From: UBA5177 sp002413265
Lineage (GTDB): Bacteria; Chloroflexota; UBA5177
Assembly: GCA_036752825.1 (NCBI GenBank)
Contig: DAIORV010000018.1
Span: 1-27,320 of the forward strand
DNA: 27,320 nt
Direction of reading: 5' to 3'
Shown: positions 1 to 5,824 of the stretch, in pieces
How positions within the stretch are numbered: position 1 is the first letter of the stretch
Layout: each line of letters opens with the position of its first letter
Notes under the pieces: generated by a model
The model's input: only the letters and a program-made list of their open reading frames with translations
What the model was told of the DNA's origin: nothing
Databases searched by the model: none
Made by a program: the position numbers and the translations under genes

Positions 1-116
1 CCGTTTGGTCCCACCAAGCCGGCTTTACCACCGGCGGGTAGCTCCACGGAGATGCCCGCGCACACATCGTGTGCGCCATACGATATTCCTATTTTGCGAG
101 CGCTAATGATACTCAT
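1..116 (-). CDS. ABC-F family ATPase, N-terminal fragment
   Basis: The gene reads leftward and leaves the window after 38 codons. It starts at the ATG at 114-116, behind a GAGAG Shine-Dalgarno. The visible protein has the standard opening of an ABC-F ATPase: a beta strand, an aromatic SYGA segment around residues 12-15 that would stack on ATP, an ELPAGGKAGL strand, and the start of a Walker A motif (GPNG) at the edge. ABC-F proteins are soluble twin-ATPase translation factors without membrane domains. They bind the ribosomal E site and include both housekeeping (EttA, Uup) and antibiotic-protection members. The fragment cannot say which type this is. A plain ABC transporter ATPase is possible but the spacing fits ABC-F better. 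Confidence 0.75.
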   Translation of the reverse strand, partial: MSIISARKIGISYGAHDVCAGISVELPAGGKAGLVGPN

Positions 117-467
117 GTTCCGTCTCTCTTTGCGCAGAACGGGCGACAGCCGGACCGCGGCAAGAGCGCCTTAACAAGCACTGAGGCCGCGGAACCCGAC
201 TGTCCCACGGCCTCTTCTTGGTTCGATAGATGATAGCTAAGTCGTCAAGTCAGTGGGCACAGCTCTCCCGTGTTGAGGCGTCTGCGCGAAGCACAGATCA
301 GGAGCCACCTGTTCGGCTCGGTTTTCACGATCTCATGACCCTCATGCTTGACATCGCCTTCACCATACCATGCTTTGCTCGCCTCAACAACGGCGAACCC
401 TCATTTATCCAAGGACTTACCGCCACTCCATACTGGATAGCTGGGTGCAGCTGGTGGAGGCAGATCA
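117..467. promoter_or_regulatory. Divergent intergenic region with a 10-bp inverted repeat
   Basis: This 351-base gap separates the leftward ABC-F gene from the rightward metallo-hydrolase gene and must carry both promoters. An inverted repeat pairs 183-192 with 205-214 (nine Watson-Crick pairs plus one wobble on the minus-strand RNA) around a 12-base loop. On the plus strand it is followed by TTCTT, a poor terminator tail. On the minus strand it would sit in the ABC-F leader, where resistance ABC-F genes often have attenuators, but no U-tract follows. A TTGACA hexamer lies at 348-353 without a convincing -10 at proper spacing. I see no coding pattern or RNA gene. Confidence 0.35.
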
Positions 468-1316
468 GTGGTGTCGACTGGCAGTCAAATCGGCAGGTCG
501 TTCTCGAAGGTGGATGTTCCGCCGGGCTGCATGGCGCTCTGGTGGCTCGGCCAGTCCGGTTTCGCGATCCGCGCCGGGTCCACAAACCTGCTCATCGATC
601 CGTTTCTGAGCCCACACACGGATCGGGCCACCGAGGCACCAATCGCTGCGCGAGAGTGTGCCTGGGTGGACGCGGTCGCGTGCACCCACGAACATATCGA
701 CCACTTCGATCAGCCGACTATCGAGACGATTGCAAGGATCGCGCCAAAAGCAACCATCGTAGTTCCCGCGCCAATCGTCCAGATGGCTACCGGTTTGGGC
801 ATTTCAGAAGAGCGGATTGTCGGCGCGCGGGTGGGAGAGGCGATCCGACTCCGCGATCTGACGGTCGTGCCGGTCCCGGCTCTCCACGGCATTCACATGA
901 CCGATGCCTACACGGACGGAACCGAAGAGTCCGGGGGACTCGTCCGCTTCATGGGGTACGTCGTCGAAGCGAACGGCCTTCGTGTGTATCACGCAGGCGA
1001 CTCGCTCGTCTTCGATGGACTGGTGGACATCCTCAAGCCGCTGAGCATCGATGTCGCGCTTCTGCCGATAAACGGGCGCAGCTACTTCCGCGAGCAGCGA
1101 GACCTGGTGGGCAACATGGATGAGCGCGACGCCTTTGAGCTCGCTGAGCACATTGGGGCTGGGCTCCTGATCCCAATTCACTACGACGCGTTTCCTTACA
1201 ACCTCGGCTACCCGGACCACCTCATGGAGATAGCTCGAGTGATGAGAGGGAAGGTGTCGATCTTGGTCCCCGACCGAACGCGTCCCTTCATCTACGGGGT
1301 CGGACATGGAACTTGA
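468..1316 (+). CDS. UlaG-like metallo-beta-lactamase-fold hydrolase
   Basis: This is a 282-residue cytoplasmic metallo-hydrolase related to UlaG (L-ascorbate-6-phosphate lactonase) and similar MBL-fold proteins. The opening strand and WWLGQSGF loop (about residues 25-32) are followed by LIDPF. The HxHxDH metal motif THEHIDHF covers His74, His76, Asp78 and His79. Further ligands are likely His140, Asp178 in HAGDS, and His238 in PIHYD. All expected ligands are present, so it should be an active two-metal enzyme. The GTG start at 468 is chosen because GGAGG lies at 456-460, seven bases upstream. It is the first gene of a close-packed unit with the ferritin-like gene 24 bases downstream. The substrate is unknown; a phosphorylated sugar lactone is only one option. 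Confidence 0.85.
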   Translation: MVSTGSQIGRSFSKVDVPPGCMALWWLGQSGFAIRAGSTNLLIDPFLSPHTDRATEAPIAARECAWVDAVACTHEHIDHFDQPTIETIARIAPKATIVVPAPIVQMATGLGISEERIVGARVGEAIRLRDLTVVPVPALHGIHMTDAYTDGTEESGGLVRFMGYVVEANGLRVYHAGDSLVFDGLVDILKPLSIDVALLPINGRSYFREQRDLVGNMDERDAFELAEHIGAGLLIPIHYDAFPYNLGYPDHLMEIARVMRGKVSILVPDRTRPFIYGVGHGT

Positions 1317-1340
1317 TGAGCAGTATACGGAGGAGTAAGG

Positions 1341-1661
1341 ATGCCTTTCGATCAGTATCACGAGCCGGCGAACGAGCTAACGGATGAGACACGAACCTTC
1401 GCGCGCATGATCGTCTCCCTCACGGAGGAGGCTGACGCGATCAACTGGTACGAGCAACGCATGTCGATCGAGAAGGATGCACAGGCTCGACGAATCATGG
1501 AAAACGCGCAGGAGGAGGAGTTCAAGCACTTCGGCATGGATCTCGAATTCCTCCTGCGCCGCAAAGAGAAATGGCGAGCCGTGCTCCAGAAGATACTGTT
1601 CCAGCAGGGCGACATCGTCCAGCTGGGAAAGAGTGGAGAGGAAGCCGGAGAGTCTGCATAG
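1341..1661 (+). CDS. Encapsulated-ferritin-like (EncFtn) iron-binding protein
   Basis: This 106-residue all-helical protein closely matches the encapsulated ferritin family. It opens YHEPANELTDETR, then has the first ferroxidase helix with Glu29-Glu30 and Trp36-Tyr37, and a second helix with Glu60 and His63. These match Glu31/Glu32, Trp38/Tyr39, Glu62 and His65 of the Rhodospirillum rubrum protein with a constant offset of two. Family members form ring decamers that oxidise Fe(II), normally inside an encapsulin shell. No encapsulin gene lies in the window, and the C-terminus (ending GEEAGESA) lacks a recognisable LTVGSL-like cargo peptide. GGAGG at 1329-1333 supports the ATG at 1341. A free-standing ferritin or a shell encoded elsewhere are both possible. 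Confidence 0.85.
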   Translation: MPFDQYHEPANELTDETRTFARMIVSLTEEADAINWYEQRMSIEKDAQARRIMENAQEEEFKHFGMDLEFLLRRKEKWRAVLQKILFQQGDIVQLGKSGEEAGESA

Positions 1662-1675
1662 ACGGAGGCAATCGA

Positions 1676-1942
1676 ATGGCCGAGCTTTCAGAAAAGAAGC
1701 GCGACAAACTGCCAACGGAGAAATTCGCATTCCCGAAAGAACGCAAGGAGCCAGTCAATGACGCGGCGCATGTGCGTAACGCGGTAGTTCGGTTTGCTCA
1801 AGTCCAGGGCGTGAGCAACAAAGAGCGAGACGCTGCTTGGCGGCGGATCCGCCAGGCTGCCCGAAAATTTGGGGTGCAGATCGAGGAGCGCGGCTGGCGG
1901 AAGCTATTCCGCAAGAACAGCCGCAAAGTGCCCAACAGCTAG
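1676..1942 (+). CDS. Small basic protein, resembling DUF6582-type proteins
   Basis: This 88-residue, strongly basic protein follows the ferritin-like gene by 14 bases. The ATG at 1676 is preceded by GGAGG at 1664-1668; longer in-frame starts upstream would overlap the ferritin gene and are rejected. An N-terminal KLPTEKFAFPKERKEPVND segment resembles the LP..FA.P.ERK.P.(D/N) signature of small uncharacterised proteins often annotated DUF6582. It is followed by predicted helices with VRNAVVRFAQ and AWRRIRQAARKFGV and a Lys/Arg-rich tail. Its function is unknown. The positive charge allows nucleic-acid binding, but nothing proves it. Its stop overlaps the next start (TAGTG), so the two genes are translationally coupled. 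Confidence 0.75.
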   Translation: MAELSEKKRDKLPTEKFAFPKERKEPVNDAAHVRNAVVRFAQVQGVSNKERDAAWRRIRQAARKFGVQIEERGWRKLFRKNSRKVPNS

Positions 1943-2298
1943 TGGCAAGCCGCCTGTACAACGTCACCGTCGACGCTCGCGATCCCCGGGCTCTGGCTGA
2001 GTTCTGGCGCCTGGCACTTGCTTATGAGCTTGCCTACGACGAGCCTGACGAGGTAGGAATCGAGCCAAGGCATGGTCACACTTCACCTGCGCTGATTTTC
2101 GTACCCGTCTCTGACGAAAAGGTTGGAAAGAATCGCCTTCATCTCGACCTGGCTCCCGACGACCAGAAAGCCGAAGTGAAACGGTTGGAAGGTCTGGGGG
2201 CGCGTAAGGTTGACATCGGCCAGGGCGACGTCTCGTGGGTTGTCATGGCAGACCCAGAGGGCAATGAGTTTTGCGTACTGACGCCTCGTAAGAAGTGA
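1942..2298 (+). CDS. VOC / glyoxalase-like domain protein
   Basis: This is a 118-residue single-domain vicinal oxygen chelate protein. It shows the paired beta-alpha-beta-beta-beta units: VTVDARDPRALAEFWRLAL near the start, then a LHLDL strand, a helix with AEVKRLEGLGA, and the closing WVVMADPEGNEFCVL signature at about residues 94-108. This pattern is typical of glyoxalase/bleomycin-resistance-like proteins of the Glyoxalase_6 type. Candidate metal ligands are the His in LHLDL and the Glu in GNEFCVL. The GTG start at 1942 shares a base with the preceding TAG, so expression depends on coupling and no strong Shine-Dalgarno is visible. Substrate unknown. It is the last gene of the unit and ends 24 bases from the convergent ggt stop. 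Confidence 0.8.
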   Translation: MASRLYNVTVDARDPRALAEFWRLALAYELAYDEPDEVGIEPRHGHTSPALIFVPVSDEKVGKNRLHLDLAPDDQKAEVKRLEGLGARKVDIGQGDVSWVVMADPEGNEFCVLTPRKK

Positions 2299-2322
2299 TC
2301 TCCGGCGCTGTCCGAGCGACCC

Positions 2323-3903
2323 TTAGTAGCCCAGGGCAAGACCATCGGCTCGAGGATCCGAAGCGCCCACGTAGACACCCGTCTCCCGCACTTCTATCGC
2401 GTGTGCGTGCCCCATTACACTCGTGTAGGGCTCGGTCACGGCTACCGCGTGACCTCGCGACCAGAGACCCGCGACCATGTCGGGAGAGAAACGCCCCTCC
2501 ATCTCGATGCGCGGCCGACCGTACAAGTCAGCTCCGGCCACTGCATCGAACCTCGGTGCCTCGATCGCATCGTCGATGGCGAGTCGCTGATCGATGATGC
2601 GGGTAAGAAGCTGGACGTGAATCTGCGGCTGCATACTTCCGCCCATCGTGCCGAACACCAGCCACGGCTTCCCGTTCCTATATGCCATGCCTGGCATCAG
2701 GGTGTGCATCGTCCGCTTTTTCGGCGCAATCACGTTCACGCTAGTTGGATCGAGCGAGAACCACGCCCCTCGATTCTGCAGCATGACACCCGTTTCACCG
2801 GCCATAACACCGCACCCAATACCCATGTAATTGCTTTCGATCAGTGAGACGAGGTTGCCGTCGCAGTCGGCGGCGCACAGATATATCGTGTCTCCCGGGG
2901 AACCGGCCGGAGCCTCGCCGGTTGCCCGCGGCCCGATGAGCGAAGCCCGGCGCGCAGCATAGGCAGCACTTCTCAGGAGACTTGGGTCGACGGTCATTTG
3001 GTCCGCATCGGTGATGTACTGATCGCGGTCGGCGTACGCCAACCGCGAAGCCTCTGCAACGAGGTGCACGTATTCATCTCCGCCCGCCTCGATGGCGTGC
3101 GCGTCGAGTTGTTCGAGGATGGCGAGCGTTGCCAGAGCGACGACGCCTTGTGAGTTGGGAGGAAGCTCGTACACCGTCACGTCGCGGTAAGGCGCGCACA
3201 ACGGCGCCACCCAGTCAGACGTGTGGGCGGCAAGGTCTTGCTCCGCGAGCAGCCCGCCCACGGCATGCACGGATCGCACTATCTCCGAAGCGATGCGGCC
3301 CGCGTAAAACGAGCCAGGCCCCTTGGAGGCGATGGAACGCAGCGTGCCGGCCAGACGAGGCTGTCTGAAGACGTCTCCCTCTCGCGGAAGTCTGCCTCCC
3401 GGCAAGAAAGTCTCGCGAGCAGGCGTGTCGGGGTGAAGCACAGGTGCCTGGACGGCAATCGATCGGGCAAAGTCTCGGTTCACCGGAAAGCCGCTCTCAG
3501 CGTAGTGAACCGCGTCGGCAAGAACCTCTTCCAGCGGAAGTCGTCCAAATCGGGCGTGCAACGCTCCCCACGCTTCTACACAGCCAGGCACGGTGATCGG
3601 CAAGGGGCCGCGCGCCGGCATGCTGGTGCGGCCCGATAACTCCTTGATACGCTCCGGAGTCGCCTCAGCCGGCGCGCGGCCACTTCCGTTCAATCCGCTC
3701 AGCTTACCGTCCGCAGCTGAGTAGACCTGTGCAAACAGATCTCCTCCAATGCCACACAGGTAGGGCGTGACGACGGCCAGAACGGCGTTGGTGGCGATCG
3801 CTGCATCGACCGCGTGCCCGCCGTTTCGAAGCAGGCGAAGTCCCGCGGAGGTCGCAAGGTAATGAGGCGAGCAGACCATGCCTCTCGTGCCCAATCGACG
3901 CAC
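2323..3903 (-). CDS. ggt: Gamma-glutamyltransferase (Ggt/YwrD type)
   Basis: This 526-residue N-terminal-nucleophile hydrolase would cleave the gamma-glutamyl bond of glutathione-type compounds. The N-terminal part has GMVCSPHYLATSAGLRLLRNGG, HAVDAAIATNAVLAV and LCGIGGDLF, typical of the family. The self-cleavage site and nucleophile is Thr339 in PGDTIYLCAAD, which would give a large subunit of about 338 and a small one of about 188 residues. Downstream are SNYMGIGCGV, NRGAWF and FGTMGGSMQPQ. I choose the GTG at 3901-3903 because AAGGAG lies six bases upstream. The frame is open much further up, but that would run into the divergent cupredoxin gene and adds no signal peptide. Without a signal peptide it is probably cytoplasmic, like the YwrD group. 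It is divergent from the next gene across 136 bases. Confidence 0.9.
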   Translation of the reverse strand: MRRLGTRGMVCSPHYLATSAGLRLLRNGGHAVDAAIATNAVLAVVTPYLCGIGGDLFAQVYSAADGKLSGLNGSGRAPAEATPERIKELSGRTSMPARGPLPITVPGCVEAWGALHARFGRLPLEEVLADAVHYAESGFPVNRDFARSIAVQAPVLHPDTPARETFLPGGRLPREGDVFRQPRLAGTLRSIASKGPGSFYAGRIASEIVRSVHAVGGLLAEQDLAAHTSDWVAPLCAPYRDVTVYELPPNSQGVVALATLAILEQLDAHAIEAGGDEYVHLVAEASRLAYADRDQYITDADQMTVDPSLLRSAAYAARRASLIGPRATGEAPAGSPGDTIYLCAADCDGNLVSLIESNYMGIGCGVMAGETGVMLQNRGAWFSLDPTSVNVIAPKKRTMHTLMPGMAYRNGKPWLVFGTMGGSMQPQIHVQLLTRIIDQRLAIDDAIEAPRFDAVAGADLYGRPRIEMEGRFSPDMVAGLWSRGHAVAVTEPYTSVMGHAHAIEVRETGVYVGASDPRADGLALGY

Positions 3904-4039
3904 CAGCTGCTCCTTGACGGCTTTGACCGATGCTATCAGCCGTCCGCCGAGCGCCCTGTGAGGCAAGATCGGTGAGATAGTATGGTCCGAAGGATGCGGG
4001 GCGAAGCGTGCCTTCAAGTGCTTTGCAGGGGCGACGCAA

Positions 4040-4435
4040 ATGCGGAATGGTCTGATTCTCGTGGTTGTTCTGGGACTGGCGGTCGCTATTGGGGTGCTTC
4101 GCGCCCACGCCAGCCCCGCCTCACTGGCCGCGCCGACGCCAGCTGCAGCGCCGTTGCCCACCGCTGCGCCTCCGCCGGACACCATCTACATGGTGGACTC
4201 GAACGGAAACGCTCATTTCGTGCCGGCGCGTGAGACGATCCGTGTCGGACAAAAGCTGACCTTCGTCGACCGTGACACCGTGGATCATTCCGCAACCGCG
4301 AGCAACGGAAGCTTCGATACCGGCGTCCTAGGTCCAGGCGAGACGAAGACCATAACCTTCCACAGAACAGGCGTCTTCGACTACGGCGACATCCTGCAGT
4401 CCGACATGAGCGGGCAGGTCACTGTCAAGCCCTAG
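4040..4435 (+). CDS. Exported cupredoxin-like protein with degenerate copper site
   Basis: This is a 131-residue exported protein. An N-terminal hydrophobic segment (residues 4-20) acts as signal peptide or anchor, followed by an Ala/Pro-rich linker (24-46) and a plastocyanin-like beta sandwich. The domain has the family layout: HFVPARETIRVGQKLTFVDRDTVDHS, then LGPGETKTITF and a closing strand ending QVTV. His83 and Met123 sit where type-I copper ligands belong. At the Cys and the second His of the usual C-x2-H-x2-M loop there are Asp117 and Gln120. As read, the site lacks two of four ligands and probably does not bind blue copper. It begins at ATG 4040 behind a purine-rich site, with acylphosphatase 12 bases downstream. 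Confidence 0.75.
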   Translation: MRNGLILVVVLGLAVAIGVLRAHASPASLAAPTPAAAPLPTAAPPPDTIYMVDSNGNAHFVPARETIRVGQKLTFVDRDTVDHSATASNGSFDTGVLGPGETKTITFHRTGVFDYGDILQSDMSGQVTVKP

Positions 4436-4447
4436 CCGAGGCGAGTA

Positions 4448-4726
4448 GTGGGATCCAAGCGCCTGCGCCTGAGAATTCGAGGCCAGGTGCAGGGCGTAAG
4501 CTTCCGCTGGTATGCACGCCAGCGCGCTATATCGCTTGGTCTCTCCGGATGGGTTCGCAATTGCCCCGACGGAAGCGTGGAAGCCGTCGTTGAGGGTCCG
4601 GCTGACGCAGTCGGCTCGTTCGCCTCCTGGGCGCGACGAGGCCCCGCGATGGCCTCCGTTGATGTCGTGGACGCAGAAGTGGAGGCTGCGATCGGCGACA
4701 CTTCGCCATTCAGTATTCGCCACTGA
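4448..4726 (+). CDS. acyP: Acylphosphatase
   Basis: This 92-residue enzyme hydrolyses acyl phosphates such as carbamoyl or 1,3-bisphosphoglyceryl phosphate in the cytoplasm. The family signature is complete: RIRGQVQGVSFRWYAR at residues 9-24, with catalytic Arg20 in the phosphate loop, and GLSGWVRNCPDGSVEAVVEG with catalytic Asn38. Length matches the 90-100 residue norm. The GTG start at 4448 is preceded by a GAGGCGAG purine stretch and follows the cupredoxin stop by 12 bases, so the two genes are probably cotranscribed, though no functional link is evident. Confidence 0.92.
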   Translation: MGSKRLRLRIRGQVQGVSFRWYARQRAISLGLSGWVRNCPDGSVEAVVEGPADAVGSFASWARRGPAMASVDVVDAEVEAAIGDTSPFSIRH

Positions 4727-4805
4727 AAATGCCGATCTACACGTGTCACAGCGGCTCACCCGGCCACGTTCTCAAATCAGGATGTACAACGTGGGGAGGG
4801 TTCCA

Positions 4806-5549
4806 GTGTCGTCAATCAACAGTCGGATAGCCGGCCTACGCCTCCTCACTCTGATTGGGTGCGTGTTGATCGTGCGTCCACCTTTGAACACCTCCGCGAA
4901 CGCTCAGAGCGTCGCCCCCACTCTCCGGTTTGTCAACGTTCAAGGGCACCAGATAGCGGTGCGCGGAGATGGCTGGCGGCCAAATGGTCGCGTTGCCTTC
5001 AGCGTGAGATACTCCGGGCGCTGGACGCAGGGCAGGCAGCTCGCGGCCACGTCCTCCGGCAGCTTCACGGTCGCCATAGACAACATCAATCTGTGCGGCG
5101 GGTCACTGTTCATGGCCCGGGACTTCAACGGTCGCAAAGTTTTGCTTGCCGGCCCGGCGCTCATGTGTGCCACGCCATTGAACCCTCCACGACCGATGAT
5201 CACGGTTGTTCGGGGGACTGTCGTGCATGCACATCAGGTACGCGTCATTGGGGTGAGCGCAAAGCGTCAGGTGACGCTTCTTGTCGGCGACATCCTCTAC
5301 TTCTGGGAAGCTGGAGGAGCGTCTGCGGGGTTCACTCCGACGGCGGACAACCATTTCCTGTACCTGATTCGGCAAGGGCAAACTCCGCCGAAGATGTGCG
5401 CCCAGGTGACGTGCCAGCAAGGTTTTTTCTGGACGTGGGTAGCCATGCGAGCAGGAAGCACATCGATCGATTTCTCGGCGCAGTGCCGCCAGGCGACTCC
5501 TCCCTGCGAGATCCCTGATTTCCTTTTACGGGTCCACATACTGGCGTGA
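4806..5549 (+). CDS. Secreted beta-rich protein of unknown function
   Basis: This is a 247-residue exported protein I do not recognise. The GTG at 4806 is chosen because GGGGAGGG ends five bases upstream. An upstream ATG at 4782 has no ribosome site. A signal peptide spans about residues 1-34: basic start, hydrophobic LRLLTLIGCVLIV, likely cleavage after ANA. The mature protein looks like two beta-sandwich units (about 38-125 and 130-247) with VRGDGW and VRVIGV-type strands, as in Ig-like extracellular modules. Paired cysteines (positions 97 and 121, then 188, 193, 217 and 224) could form disulfides, consistent with an oxidising location. No enzyme motif is seen. Confidence 0.65.
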   Translation: MSSINSRIAGLRLLTLIGCVLIVRPPLNTSANAQSVAPTLRFVNVQGHQIAVRGDGWRPNGRVAFSVRYSGRWTQGRQLAATSSGSFTVAIDNINLCGGSLFMARDFNGRKVLLAGPALMCATPLNPPRPMITVVRGTVVHAHQVRVIGVSAKRQVTLLVGDILYFWEAGGASAGFTPTADNHFLYLIRQGQTPPKMCAQVTCQQGFFWTWVAMRAGSTSIDFSAQCRQATPPCEIPDFLLRVHILA

Positions 5550-5637
5550 AGTGCATGGCACGGGACTTGCTGCGCTCTGGCACCATACTCGTTCCTTTCG
5601 CGAGTGGGCCTCCCCCGGCAGAACCAAGGACATACAA

Positions 5638-5820
5638 ATGAGATACCCCGCCAGCCGCGTTTCCTATCTCCATAGGCACGATCGGCGCCTCGCCTTCGGC
5701 TCGGCTCTCGAAGCCGCAATTCCGCGACTAGGAGACGTATGCCGAAATCTGACTCTGTACGTGCTGATCGCCGCCTTTTGGGGCGTCGTGCTCTACTGCG
5801 CGCTCTTGGCGGCGCTCTAA
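5638..5820 (+). CDS. Small single-pass membrane protein (hypothetical)
   Basis: This is a possible 60-residue protein starting at ATG 5638, eight bases after AAGGA. The first 35 residues are polar and basic (SYLHRHDRRL). The last 23 form one hydrophobic helix (LTLYVLIAAFWGVVLYCALL), giving a tail-anchored layout. It ends four bases before the stop of the convergent permease gene. No family is recognised. Support is limited to a plausible ribosome site and a good membrane segment, so it may be a spurious frame. Confidence 0.4.
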   Translation: MRYPASRVSYLHRHDRRLAFGSALEAAIPRLGDVCRNLTLYVLIAAFWGVVLYCALLAAL

Positions 5821-5824
5821 CCGG

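Noticed and set aside
183..214. A Rho-independent terminator before the first plus-strand gene
   Set aside because: The stem is good but only TTCTT follows, and no plus-strand gene ends upstream within the window.
348..376. A sigma-70 promoter beginning with TTGACA at 348
   Set aside because: No acceptable -10 hexamer lies 16-18 bases downstream.
230..1123. A 297-codon plus-strand frame overlapping the first metallo-hydrolase
   Set aside because: Its product is Arg-rich and low in structure; the hydrolase frame at 468-1316 has full family motifs and a ribosome site.
3904..4185. Upstream extension of the ggt reading frame
   Set aside because: It would overlap the divergent cupredoxin gene, adds no signal peptide, and the GTG at 3903 has a good AAGGAG site.
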